DNA of 64,000 nt from an uncultured Corynebacterium sp. (GTDB lineage Bacteria > Actinomycetota > Actinomycetes > Mycobacteriales > Mycobacteriaceae). Positions 1 through 8,026 of this stretch are shown in pieces. A program made the position numbers and the translations under genes. Each line of letters starts with the position of its first letter. Position 1 is the first letter of the stretch. Under the pieces are notes generated by a model. The model worked only from the letters and a program-made list of their open reading frames with translations. It was not told where the DNA came from and ran no database searches. The stretch covers positions 1-64,000 of the forward strand of contig NZ_CALUCS010000010.1 of the NCBI RefSeq assembly GCF_943914615.1, written 5' to 3'.

Positions 1-1
1 C

Positions 2-181
2 AAGGCGGAACTGATTCATGCCCAAGGTCCGTGGACGTCGGTCGGAGAAGTCGAACTGGCCACCTTGCGGTGGGTGCATTGGTGGAACACTAAGCGACTT
101 CACGAAGCATTGGACTACGCCACCCCACAGGAAATAGAAACCGAGTACTATCTCACCGAGCCCATCAACACAGGGCCGTAA
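2..181 (+). pseudogene. IS3-family transposase (OrfB), C-terminal end, cut by window edge
   Basis: The reading frame is open from base 2 to a TAA at 179-181 and encodes about 59 residues. They include WVHWWNTKRLHEALDY and TPQEIETEYY, the typical end of the rve/DDE integrase core of IS3-type OrfB, with the last catalytic region outside the window. The rest of the element lies to the left, so I cannot tell whether it is intact. A related but different copy is at 4039-4766 on the other strand. About half the residues match over the shared stretch, so these are two members of one IS subgroup, not one duplicated copy. Confidence 0.75.
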
Positions 182-189
182 AAGAAGCG

Positions 190-212
190 GAACTAAACCC
201 AGGACGCTTCAA
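190..212 (+). repeat. 3' terminal end of IS3-type element (left copy)
   Basis: The bases ggaactaaacccaggacg, continuing into cttca, match in order (2 differences in 23) the reverse complement of 4017-4039, the end of the second IS remnant. Each lies just downstream of a transposase stop codon, so these are the element ends. Confidence 0.6.
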
Positions 213-272
213 ACATCCTCTCCTACAGACACAAATCCGCACAAATAGGGTGTCCACTAAACGAGGGTATTC

Positions 273-3140
273 TCACTGCCTGCTTCCCCAGTAGCGTTTC
301 TGGCGCTTCTCGAATGCATCACGGCCCCCGTCAACCACCTCACAGATATGACGTTTTATGCTTTTCCGCCTTAAGAAAATCGGAGAATTGGACTTTACGC
401 TCCTCTGAGATTGCTCTAAGGCTCCTGCTACCGACGAGAAAAGTGGCGGATTCTCACTTCCATTTGGATAGCCTTTGCTGTGGCGGTTAACGACAATCGT
501 CAAGTCAGAATCCGCCCCCACAACAAGATTTGCATTATGTGTGACCATCAAAATTTGGCGCTTCATGCTTCCCTTTCTCAGGAAAGGGGCGATGGTATTG
601 AAAATAGATCGGGAGTCTAGGTCATCCTCCGGCTGGTCCAAAAGCAATGGCCAAGGAGAATCGTCGTCTCCAAGAAGTACAGTTAACGCAAACAGTGCAC
701 GCTTGCCGGCCGTCATAGTAGTCGGCTTGAACCCGCCAATTGTGTCTCCCTCAAAGTTGCTACCAAATCGAGGCGCAGGGATAAGGGCCTCACAGAACTC
801 TAGGAATAAATCATCTCGCTCTCGATACTTTGCTGCTACTTTCGCATCTCCAGTCAAGATTTTACTAGAAACTCTAGATACAATTTCACTTGTAAATTGG
901 AGATTCTCCAAATCAGCTAGCAGGCTTTTAAACTCCTTATCCTGCCCTCGTTCGAGGAAAAAATCCCTAAAGTTATCAAGTTTTCGAGCATCGCGACCAC
1001 TTTCTACAAAATTCAGATAGGAAGACTCTTTTTCTTCAAGTGAAATCTCCTGATCGAATTCACTTTGCAAATTTGCAAAATTTTCTACCCACCCATCGTA
1101 TTTCTTTACTAATGAACCCAGCTCTTTATTCACACTTTTTTCAACAGCGGCAAGCTCTTCAAGAAGATGCTTGTGCTTATCACACCTCTCCTTAGCAAGG
1201 CCATACCTTTGCTTTGCGTCAGTCAAGCGAGAGCCTCGAGCTTCGGAAAAAGCATTTGCCCGCTTCCTAACGTCCTCACGACTAATGAACGCAGATAGAT
1301 TTTCCTGGATTTTAGATGCATTACGAGTGTCCTCCGCCAGAAGACGTCTAATTTCCGCCTTGACGGAAGAAACCGCACCCGCTAACGCTGGCTCTACCCG
1401 CTCGTAAAGCGACTGCAGGTACAAATCGCTCTCATTGTTCCCGAAAAGAGCAGTCCAGACAGTTTTAATGTCTAGATGCCCTAGCGAGTCCTCCACAGCA
1501 CCCACACTGTTCCGCAGAGCCTTCGCCGATTGCTCGATTTCTGTGTGGAGTTCTACTATCTCCAGAGCTGCTTGCCCCTCCGGGTTCTCGATTCCCGCTG
1601 TGATCTCTTTGAGAGCTCTTTGGGCCTCCTCAAATTCCTTTTGTAGTGCATTTTCGTCGCCGGCCTCCCTGATTTTCTGCCGCAGTGACTCCCGTTCAAT
1701 ACTGTCCGATCTAAAACGTTTTACTGCTTCACGAATCCCAATTTTGCACTGGTCGTATTCGTCGAGTATTTTTTCGTAGATTCTTTTAGCGGAGGGGTTC
1801 TGAGATATTTGTTTTTCTATCAATTTGTCGGTGTTGCGACGGTCACCAGAAGAAAGTCGGAAAAGAAAATTCTGGGGAACATAGTGAACCATTTTGGTTC
1901 CTTGAGGATCAGCGGAGGAAGAGACAACCCCATCTGCCCACTCCACCTTAACATCTAAAGAACTGAGAGCATCTTGCCACCGATGACCTTCAGCGGGTCC
2001 GAAATCGTCAGCAGCCCTTTCTGGGACCGCAGCCTGCTGCGCCCCTACCGTTTTATCTGCATCGATGGCGTAGGCAGTATGGGCAAGAAGGGTTGACTTA
2101 CCTGAACTGCGTGGGCCAATAATCGAGTTCAACCCTGGATTAAATTCCACATCTGGCATGTATTGGTCGTTACCGAAGGATACTTTCCGAATCACGTATT
2201 CCGGCCGCTTCGAGCCTGGCTTTCTTTGACAAATCTCTAGTCGCGATTCTGGTTCAACAACAGTTTGCTGTAAGACACTGAAATCTCTGAGTCCGCGTAC
2301 CCATGTGCAGGCGCCGTCGTCAGGAAAAGCAGCTAGGCGCTCAAAGCTATGTGCGTCCGATCCCCGAAAAACGGCCATAGGCCGACCAATCCGCATTCCG
2401 AGCTCTTCATTTGGCTTTAAAGACTGCTTCTTATCCTTGGCTCCCGACAGTACCGCCCAGTCAATTGACCTGATAGTTCTGAGGTCGTTCGCATTCCCAA
2501 ACAGGGCGTCTGCAAACTGAGCAACGCTCTTGGCTACGCTCCGATAGCGGCCGGAACTACCGGTTTTCATCTCAGGATCATGCAACCCATCACCACGGAC
2601 TGGAACCACCACGAAGTAGGAATCTTCACGTGACGGGAAAGTCCGCTCAAGCTCCTCTTTTAGCGCGTCAAGGGACACCGTTAAGTCGCTGTATTCACTA
2701 CGAGGTATATCCCCCAGCCGCCGCCCGTTGCAATTCAATCGATGCAGCATCTCGGAAATGGTCTCAACTTTTACCTGGTCAGAAAAAATTAGGTGCAAAT
2801 TAACATGCCCGCGACCAGCGTCTTCCGTAAGACGCAACTCGACGTTTGGAAACACCTTTTTTTGATACTTCTTCAATTCACTGGCGTACGTCTCAAAGTT
2901 GTCCACAGAGAAGTAGTCAGTCAACCCGATGATATCTAGATCGGACTCAGCCAATTCTTCCAAAAACTGCTCTCGAACAGCCTCATCTTTCGCTTTTTGC
3001 CCAAGAGCACTCGCGTCTTTCTCTGCTTCTAATAGCTGAGCTCTGCTAGCCTCGTCTAACTTGTACTGGTCGTTCATTGCCGTTTTAGGCACATGGATAT
3101 GCAGGTCAGTTTTCAACCATTCAGTTCCCTTAGCCATCAT
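273..3140 (-). CDS. TrlF-like PHP-domain / SMC-type ATPase, predicted defence protein
   Basis: A protein of about 955 aa with two parts. The N-terminal part (about 10-300) is a PHP-type metal-dependent phosphoesterase domain with DLHIH near residue 16, GLTDY near 77 and GSDAH near 265. The C-terminal part is an SMC/ABC-type ATPase with Walker A GPRSSGKST near 346, a long Glu/Lys-rich coiled coil (about 440-760), a signature-like TAGKRALFA, Walker B LLLDQPEDDLD near 840 and a switch histidine in MVTHNAN near 870. This layout fits the TrlF family; stand-alone nuclease-ATPase proteins of this kind are usually thought to act in phage or plasmid defence, but the substrate is unknown. A GTG at 3152 gives the longest frame. 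The ATG at 3140 is preferred because GGAAAG lies 4-5 bases upstream. Base composition is clearly more AT-rich than the neighbours and the gene is bracketed by IS ends, which suggests transfer. Confidence 0.8.
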   Translation of the reverse strand: MMAKGTEWLKTDLHIHVPKTAMNDQYKLDEASRAQLLEAEKDASALGQKAKDEAVREQFLEELAESDLDIIGLTDYFSVDNFETYASELKKYQKKVFPNVELRLTEDAGRGHVNLHLIFSDQVKVETISEMLHRLNCNGRRLGDIPRSEYSDLTVSLDALKEELERTFPSREDSYFVVVPVRGDGLHDPEMKTGSSGRYRSVAKSVAQFADALFGNANDLRTIRSIDWAVLSGAKDKKQSLKPNEELGMRIGRPMAVFRGSDAHSFERLAAFPDDGACTWVRGLRDFSVLQQTVVEPESRLEICQRKPGSKRPEYVIRKVSFGNDQYMPDVEFNPGLNSIIGPRSSGKSTLLAHTAYAIDADKTVGAQQAAVPERAADDFGPAEGHRWQDALSSLDVKVEWADGVVSSSADPQGTKMVHYVPQNFLFRLSSGDRRNTDKLIEKQISQNPSAKRIYEKILDEYDQCKIGIREAVKRFRSDSIERESLRQKIREAGDENALQKEFEEAQRALKEITAGIENPEGQAALEIVELHTEIEQSAKALRNSVGAVEDSLGHLDIKTVWTALFGNNESDLYLQSLYERVEPALAGAVSSVKAEIRRLLAEDTRNASKIQENLSAFISREDVRKRANAFSEARGSRLTDAKQRYGLAKERCDKHKHLLEELAAVEKSVNKELGSLVKKYDGWVENFANLQSEFDQEISLEEKESSYLNFVESGRDARKLDNFRDFFLERGQDKEFKSLLADLENLQFTSEIVSRVSSKILTGDAKVAAKYRERDDLFLEFCEALIPAPRFGSNFEGDTIGGFKPTTMTAGKRALFALTVLLGDDDSPWPLLLDQPEDDLDSRSIFNTIAPFLRKGSMKRQILMVTHNANLVVGADSDLTIVVNRHSKGYPNGSENPPLFSSVAGALEQSQRSVKSNSPIFLRRKSIKRHICEVVDGGRDAFEKRQKRYWGSRQ

Positions 3141-3224
3141 TGCACTTTCCACTTCTAGACAGGACGACTTACGCCAGACTAACTCAAAATCCGGTGATCA
3201 TTTGTTTATAGCTCTTCCCGAAGG

Positions 3225-3468
3225 GGCGCGGACGTCGCCGACTCCACCGTCGGCGAACGCGTGCCCCTCAGCAACGGCTTCGGGGGCACTTCATCAGCGT
3301 CGAGCTTGAGGTCACTATCCCCGACACGGCCAAGGAGATCGCGCAAGTGCTCGCCGACGCCACCCACGAGACCTACCCCCTCTCCAAGGCAGGCGCGGCA
3401 ACATCGACGTGAGCGTGATCGTAGCGGAAGACTCGGCCCCGCCTCAGGCTGTCCGCGGGCGGGCGTAA
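3225..3468 (+). pseudogene. Ohr/OsmC-family peroxide resistance protein remnant
   Basis: Read with two frame changes, this stretch encodes ADVADSTVGERVPLSNGFGG, then HFISVELEVTIPDTAKEIA through ADATHETYPLSKA, then RGNIDVSVIV and a TAA at 3466-3468. This is the C-terminal half of an Ohr-type organic hydroperoxide reductase, whose family ends in a CPYS..A.RGN(I/V)DV motif. The frame shifts between GFGG and HFIS (near 3288) and between SKA and RGN (near 3390). The second catalytic cysteine of CPYS is a tyrosine here (TYPLS). No N-terminal half is visible, so the gene is truncated and dead. Confidence 0.65.
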
Positions 3469-3486
3469 AAACTTTTTCACGAGAGG

Positions 3487-3501
3487 GAGCGCATCGCGCT
3501 C
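3487..3501. terminator. Short hairpin after Ohr remnant
   Basis: GAGCGC-atc-GCGCTC forms a perfect 6-bp stem, with further partial pairing outside (gagag..ctc). It lies between the Ohr remnant and the convergent membrane-protein gene. No clear T-run, so terminator function is uncertain. Confidence 0.3.
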
Positions 3502-3525
3502 GTTCTCCCTGGAAAATAGCCAGGC

Positions 3526-3951
3526 CTATTCTCCCTTTTCTCTTTTTCTGGCTTGTCTGCGCTCACGCCTTCGGGCACGCTTTGCTTTGCGGATATCGAC
3601 GACCCAACGGGGAACAAAAGGCCACGGAAGCGGAACCCCGACCGCGCCCGTAAATCCAATGACTCCGATAACGAAAGCTGCCGCGAGCGGAACCTTCAGC
3701 ACCGTGTAGACAAACTCGGGAGGGTTGGCACTTGCGACCAACCCCATGGCGCCGCCAGCGCCCATAATGAGCGAGCAGTAAGGATAAATGAAAAGGACGC
3801 CATCACTTACTGCACCTTCCCAGGCGGGTTCGTCGTACCACTTTTCCGATCTGGGTTGCCTCCGCACGCACCTAATGTAGTAGGTCCAGCAGAGCACCAT
3901 GACAAGCACTGACCCAGCGTATACAAGCAACTCAGTAACATCGCCGTCCAT
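3526..3951 (-). CDS. Small membrane protein of unknown function
   Basis: 141 aa, ATG start. I do not recognise the family. Three hydrophobic segments can be seen, roughly residues 7-26, 51-72 and 80-108, followed by a very basic tail (RKAKRARRRERRQARKR) that should lie in the cytoplasm by the positive-inside rule. A Trp/Tyr-containing loop (EKWYDEPAWEGAVSDG) joins the first two segments. It sits between the Ohr remnant and the second IS remnant, in the accessory island. The coherent hydrophobic pattern and acceptable codon use make a real gene likely, but there is no functional clue. Confidence 0.5.
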   Translation of the reverse strand: MDGDVTELLVYAGSVLVMVLCWTYYIRCVRRQPRSEKWYDEPAWEGAVSDGVLFIYPYCSLIMGAGGAMGLVASANPPEFVYTVLKVPLAAAFVIGVIGFTGAVGVPLPWPFVPRWVVDIRKAKRARRRERRQARKREKGE

Positions 3952-4016
3952 AGAATAGGCCTCCCGTGGCTGCTGGTTGCGGTATGTATAAAACGCTACC
4001 AGCGCCTGCAGGGGTG

Positions 4017-4039
4017 TGAAGCGTCCCGGGTTTTGTTCC
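4017..4039 (-). repeat. 3' terminal end of IS3-type element (right copy)
   Basis: TGAAGCGTCCCGGGTTTTG and the following bases lie directly after the transposase stop. They match the reverse complement of 190-212 apart from two bases. The two ends are therefore in inverted orientation and face each other across 3.8 kb. Confidence 0.6.
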
Positions 4040-4766
4040 TAGGCTTGTGCCTTGGTTTCCATTATTTTTTGACCGGGGTGGTGTTCCCAAAACTCGGCTT
4101 CGACTTCAGCCGGGGTGTAGTAGTCCAAACTCTGGTGGAGCCGTGACTCGTTCCACCAATTCACCCACTCGAACGTGGCGGTTTCCACGTCGACCACGTC
4201 GGCCCACGAGCGCCTATGAATCAGCTCATTCTTGTAGAAACCGTTGACATTCTCAACCACAGCATTGTCGTAGGAATCACCAACAGTGCCGGTAGACGCA
4301 GTAATTCCGTGCTCAGCCAGGCGCTTGTTGTAGACAATGCTCACATATTGTCAGCCGTGGTCTCAATGATAAATCAAGCCCGTTGTTTCCTTGGCGCACA
4401 CGATCGCCTGGTTGAGTGCCTGCAGCGGCAAGGCTTCGGTGCGCATCAGCCGGGCTGTGTGCTCGCGGCCAATGTCAATGCCCTGGCGGCGCAGCACACG
4501 CCACATCTTCCGCACCCCGTAGACGCCGTAATTTTCAGAAATGAACGTCGCGAATATGCTCTTACAAAGGCAGCGTCGCGAAGAGCGCGGGCGCTTAAGC
4601 CCCGGGCCTTGGATTGGCGGTATCCACGCGAGCAAAGAACACCGCCTTCGCGATGCGTGTTGAACGTCTGGCAGATGAACTCGACTGAGCAACGATTCCG
4701 ATACTCATCTCACCTCGAGCGGCCTGCGTCCATTGCCTCGCCGGGTGCGTACTTTCGCTTTCGCCA
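4039..4766 (-). pseudogene. Degenerate IS3-family insertion sequence
   Basis: Reading the minus strand, an OrfA-like start (MAKAKVRTRRGN, ATG at 4766) is followed by scattered OrfB pieces: EFICQTFNTHREGG, then ENYGVYGVRKMWRVLRRQGI and GREHTARLMR, then directly ALNQAIVCAKETTGLIYH, then YNKRLAEHGITASTGTVGDS, DNAVVENVNGFYKNELIH and TPAEVEAEFWEHH. The stretch that should separate ARLMR from the ALNQAI region, holding the first catalytic Asp, is missing, and there are several frameshifts. The element is an inactive relic with an internal deletion. No 5' inverted repeat could be found near 4770-4830. Confidence 0.8.
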
Positions 4767-4899
4767 TGCGTGCGTTCTCCTAGGTGACATGCTGCTGCAG
4801 GCGTGCAATCTACGTGCAATACCTAAATGTACTCATGGCCGGTTGTGGCAAGTAGTGGCAATGTCCTACTACGGCCCTTAACTGCACAGATACAACAAA

Positions 4900-4924
4900 C
4901 CCCCGGTCAGTAACGACCAGGGGA
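4900..4924 (-). terminator. Rho-independent terminator of ssrA
   Basis: On the minus strand a stem of type CCC-tGGTC / GACC-gGGG with loop gttact follows the tmRNA 3' end by about 10 bases and is followed by gtttgttgt. It ends tmRNA transcription before the IS remnant. Confidence 0.55.
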
Positions 4925-4932
4925 AATGCAGT

Positions 4933-5315
4933 TGGTGGAGTTGCCGGGAATTGAACCCGGGTCCTTTGCGACCTCGCCAGGGCTTCTCCGTGCGCAGTTC
5001 GCACGTGACCTCTGCTCGGCCCTCCAGCGCTCACGAACCAGCCTGGATGATGGGCCCAGTTGCTCGAAAGGTGTCCCACACGGCCCAAGCAACAAAGCCG
5101 TGCGGCAAGTCCCTTAAGTCGATGCCAGCTACCGGGTCAGGGACATACCCGGGCTGACAGACACGCGGTCGCTGTAATTAGGCAGCGAGGGCGTAGTCGC
5201 GCTGAGTGTTCTCGGCGCTTATAAATTCGCAGCGACGCTTAAAATCGGTGGTCGTCTGCCTTCACCGGCACGCTTCCCCTGGCTCAATGCACAAAGTCGA
5301 AACCAAATCAACCCC
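4933..5315 (-). ncRNA. ssrA: Transfer-messenger RNA (tmRNA)
   Basis: tmRNA rescues stalled ribosomes with SmpB, whose gene lies about 1.1 kb upstream on the same strand. The 5' end (GGGGTTG, then ATTTGGTTTCGACTTTG) and the 3' end (T-arm GGGTTCAATTCCC, then GGCAACTCC and ACCA) pair to form the tRNA-like acceptor stem. The tag reading frame encodes AENTQRDYALAA followed by TAA, close to the C. glutamicum tag as I recall it (AEKSQRDYALAA). The CCA end is encoded. The total of 383 nt is usual. IS debris starts right after its terminator, so this locus may have served as an integration site. Confidence 0.95.
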
Positions 5316-5356
5316 GTGATTCCTGCTGCGGAAACGCTCGTACAACAGGAAATCTA

Positions 5357-5386
5357 ACCTTACACCCGCGTGTGGCGCTAATTCAA
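5357..5386 (-). promoter_or_regulatory. Candidate ssrA promoter
   Basis: On the minus strand, -35 TTGAAT and -10 TAAGGT are spaced 18 bp apart. They lie about 42 bp upstream of the mature tmRNA 5' end and overlap the last codons of the preceding gene. Short precursor trimming would be needed. Confidence 0.35.
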
Positions 5387-6393
5387 GAATCAGTTTGCTC
5401 GCTGTCTGCCTGGTCCTCTTGCCACTTCGCCTTGCGCTCCTTGGATTTTTTGTTGTTCTTCACCGCCATCAGGCCGACCGCGATGCCAATCACCACTGGC
5501 ACCCATACCTTGCTGTAATCCGCCATAAATGCCACCACGCGCAGAATTGGCTCCATCCATTCTGGCATGTGCCAGTCCGGCCAAGGAATCGAGGGAAGGT
5601 TGATCTCCGGCCACGGAATGGATGGCAGGTTAAAGTCCGGCCACGGGATCGACGGAAGACTAATGTCCGGCCACGGGATATCGATATCCCAGTCCGGCAC
5701 GAAGCTCAATAGCCACGAGATCAATCGCGAAACTAACGGCCCCAGCACGATCACGGCCAGCGCCCAACCGCCCTTCCCCAGCCCGGTAATCAGCGGGTAG
5801 AACCAGCGCTTGAACGGCGACTCCTCCATCGCCTCCCAGCGCCTCGCCGCCCGCGAGCCTTCTGGCGGGTCGAAGACCACCACCCCCTCGTCGTCCTTCA
5901 CCTTAACCTCGATCATCCAGCTATCCAGGAAGTTCGAGGTCCACCCCAGGTACGGCGCGCTGAGCGTCATCTCACCGCCATATTTTCCAGCCTTAACGGT
6001 CGCCTCGCTTTTACCCAGGTCAATCTTCTGATTCTCGAGGCTCTTGTACCTTGCGATCGTTACCCCGTCGCGACGCACGAGTAGCTGACGGTTCTTATCG
6101 AGGTCGTCTAGTTTCTCTGCCAGCTTCTTGTGGAGCTTCTCGCTGTCTTCTCTTGTGGACGCCCCCTCGTCCCCCGCGGCATCTTCAGTTACTTCTTCCG
6201 CCTCCGGCGCGGCACGGTTTTCCGCGTCAGTTTTCTTATCGGACGCGGGGAAGTCGGGATCGATTTCCCGCAGTGCATCTGGTTCGCCGATAAACAGCTC
6301 AAGTAGCCCGAATTCCGGGTGCTTCAGGGACCAGTGCTCCACGTCGTCATTTTTCACAGGCCCGAAAGTATCAAAACGCGAAGACCCGTTCAA
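5383..6393 (-). CDS. Membrane protein with tandem PWPD decapeptide repeats
   Basis: 336 aa. The start is a TTG at 6393 with GGGAGC a few bases upstream. Residues 1-105 are acidic and charged (AEEVTEDAAGDEG), 105-200 look like a beta-rich soluble domain, and a hydrophobic segment follows (WALAVIVLGPLVSRLISWLL). Then come four 10-residue repeats of the form IPWPD(I/F)(S/N)LPS, and a second hydrophobic segment (VWVPVVIGIAVGLMAV) before a Lys/Glu-rich tail. The repeats are also clear at DNA level as 30-bp units. I do not know the family. The Pro/Trp-rich linker between two membrane segments could span part of the envelope (inference). It lies between smpB and ssrA. Confidence 0.7.
   Translation of the reverse strand: MNGSSRFDTFGPVKNDDVEHWSLKHPEFGLLELFIGEPDALREIDPDFPASDKKTDAENRAAPEAEEVTEDAAGDEGASTREDSEKLHKKLAEKLDDLDKNRQLLVRRDGVTIARYKSLENQKIDLGKSEATVKAGKYGGEMTLSAPYLGWTSNFLDSWMIEVKVKDDEGVVVFDPPEGSRAARRWEAMEESPFKRWFYPLITGLGKGGWALAVIVLGPLVSRLISWLLSFVPDWDIDIPWPDISLPSIPWPDFNLPSIPWPEINLPSIPWPDWHMPEWMEPILRVVAFMADYSKVWVPVVIGIAVGLMAVKNNKKSKERKAKWQEDQADSEQTDS
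5576..5690. repeat. 30-bp in-frame tandem repeat (tccggccac...)
   Basis: Units begin with tccggcca at 5576, 5606, 5636 and 5666, exactly 30 bp apart and about 75-85 percent alike. They encode the IPWPD-x-x-LPS decapeptide of the 5383-6393 gene, so copy number can change without breaking the frame. Confidence 0.85.
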
Positions 6394-6420
6394 TAGGCGC
6401 TCCCTATGCGCTACCGCTAC

Positions 6421-6984
6421 CTAGCCCTTGATCCCCTTGATTCGCCGGCCCATCTCGCGCGTGATCTCACGCTCTTCCGTACGGCGCTTGATGTCCTGAC
6501 GCTTGTCGTATTCCTGCTTGCCGCGCGCCAGCGCCAGCTCCACCTTCAGCTTGCCGGCGACGAAGTACAGCTGCAGCGGAACCAAAGTGTTGTTTCCGTC
6601 GCGAACCTTGCCCATAAGCGAGTCGATTTCCCGGCGGTGCAGTAGCAGCTTGCGGGTACGGCGGGGGCTATGGTTCGTCCAGTGCCCCATGGAGTACTCC
6701 GGGATATGAAGTCCGCGCAGCCAGACCTCACCTTCGTCGATGGTGGCGTAGGCGTCAACAAGAGAAGCCTTGCCCTCCCGCAAGGATTTAACTTCCGTGC
6801 CCACCAGAACTACACCGCACTCGTAGGTATCGATGATGTGGTAATCGTGGCGCGCCTTGCGGTTAGTGGCAACGACGAACTGGCCAGTCCCCTTCTGACC
6901 TGTACCTTTTTGCCCCTTCTGGGGCTTACCCTTTTTCCCCTTCGATTTCCCCGAATCGGTGGGAGTGCTCTTTTTTGCTGCCAT
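6421..6984 (-). CDS. smpB: SsrA-binding protein SmpB
   Basis: 187 aa from ATG 6984 (a GTG at 6993 would add three residues). SmpB binds the tRNA-like domain of tmRNA and delivers it to stalled ribosomes. The core starts at NRKARHDYHIIDTYECGVVL and includes GTEVKSLREGK, the conserved IPEYSMGHWTNHSPRRTRKLL, and the C-terminal helix TREMGRRIKGIKG, which reaches into the mRNA channel. An N-terminal extension of about 30 residues is made almost entirely of Lys, Gly, Thr and Gln (GKSKGKKGKPQKGQKGTGQ) and is longer than in most bacteria. It lies downstream of ftsX and upstream of ssrA, the common actinobacterial order. Confidence 0.95.
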   Translation of the reverse strand: MAAKKSTPTDSGKSKGKKGKPQKGQKGTGQKGTGQFVVATNRKARHDYHIIDTYECGVVLVGTEVKSLREGKASLVDAYATIDEGEVWLRGLHIPEYSMGHWTNHSPRRTRKLLLHRREIDSLMGKVRDGNNTLVPLQLYFVAGKLKVELALARGKQEYDKRQDIKRRTEEREITREMGRRIKGIKG

Positions 6985-7070
6985 GACAGCCACACACTAC
7001 CACCAGGCGCTCCCCCGAGCGAAAATGCTTGAGAGCGCTAATGCAGTGCTGGCTTAGCGCAAGCGCAGCG

Positions 7071-7973
7071 CTAGTTCTTCACATACCAGCGCAAGGTAAC
7101 CTGCGCGGTGATAGCCGCCACGACCATGCCAACCAGCACCACAAACGGCGCAGCCAACCACAGGTCGCTGTTCGTCACGCGCGCCACCAGCTGCTGGTCG
7201 TACACGGCCTTCAGGGCGCGGTCGACCACCAGAATCTTCGCGGCGAACATGCCGCCCACCGCCAGCACCGCACCGATCAGGGCGGCCATCATGGCCTCCA
7301 GGACGAACGGAGCCTGGGTGTACCAGCGCGAAGCGCCGACCATGCGCATAATGCTGATCTCACTGCGGCGCGAATACGCGGTGATCTGCACCATGTTCAT
7401 GATCAGGAAGATTGCGGCGATGGCCTGAACCGCGGCAACGATGAAGGAAGCGTTGCGGATGGAGTCCAGGTTTCGCATCGCGGCCTCTAGGTTGTCGCCC
7501 TGGTCCACAATGTTCGTCACCGCCGGGTTGTCCCGCAGCGCGTCGATGGGCGCGGAGTTCTCCGGATCGGCCAGGCGCACGTGGAAGGCGGCGGGCAGCG
7601 CATCCTTCTCCGTCTGCTCCACCAGCTGCGGGTCGGAGTCGCCGAACAACTCCACGAAACGCTCGTAGGACTGCTCCTTGTTACGGAAGGTCACGGACTT
7701 CACCGCCTCGTCGCCCTCCAGCTGCTGCTTAATCTCGGAGCACTCCGGGGAGGCACACGTTGGGTCGGAGCCCGAAATTTCGTCGTCGAGCTGCACCATT
7801 ACCTCGATGCGGTCGAAGTAGATATCTTTCGTCCGCTCTGTCATCGCACTCAGCAGAAAGCCGGTGGCCAGCAACGCCAGCGCGATGGAGGTGGTGATGA
7901 TCATCGCGATCGTCATCGTCATGTTGCGGCGCAGGCCCGAAAACGCCTCGCGGAACACAAAGTTGGTCTTCAT
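7071..7973 (-). CDS. ftsX: Cell division protein FtsX
   Basis: 300 aa. FtsX is the membrane partner of FtsE; the complex activates peptidoglycan hydrolases at the septum. One membrane segment lies near residues 20-43, then an extracytoplasmic domain with a cysteine pair (SDPTCASPECSEI), then three further segments in the C-terminal third, the 1+3 layout of FtsX. The conserved EISIMRMVGAS motif precedes the third segment. The gene starts 53 bp after the ftsE stop, and the gap is filled with short direct repeats. Confidence 0.95.
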   Translation of the reverse strand: MKTNFVFREAFSGLRRNMTMTIAMIITTSIALALLATGFLLSAMTERTKDIYFDRIEVMVQLDDEISGSDPTCASPECSEIKQQLEGDEAVKSVTFRNKEQSYERFVELFGDSDPQLVEQTEKDALPAAFHVRLADPENSAPIDALRDNPAVTNIVDQGDNLEAAMRNLDSIRNASFIVAAVQAIAAIFLIMNMVQITAYSRRSEISIMRMVGASRWYTQAPFVLEAMMAALIGAVLAVGGMFAAKILVVDRALKAVYDQQLVARVTNSDLWLAAPFVVLVGMVVAAITAQVTLRWYVKN

Positions 7974-7983
7974 TAATGTTTCC

Positions 7984-8026
7984 CTACTGTTCCCTACTGA
8001 TCTCTACTGATCCGTACTGTTCCGTA
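7984..8026. repeat. 11-bp direct repeats between ftsE and ftsX
   Basis: The sequence (C/T)TACTGTTCC, (C/T)TACTGATC(T/C), GTACTGTTCC recurs four to five times with a period of about 10-11 bp. It fills most of the 53-bp ftsE-ftsX gap, close to the ftsX translation start. Confidence 0.6.

Noticed and set aside
248..272. gtgtccactaaacgag as the right end of the left IS
   Set aside because: The better-supported end is at 190-212, which matches the end of the second IS copy; the other motif may be a relic of a different element but has no partner.
5576..5690. Evenly spaced 30-bp repeats suggesting a CRISPR array
   Set aside because: There are no unique spacers; the units are contiguous, degenerate and in frame, and they encode a decapeptide repeat within a membrane protein.
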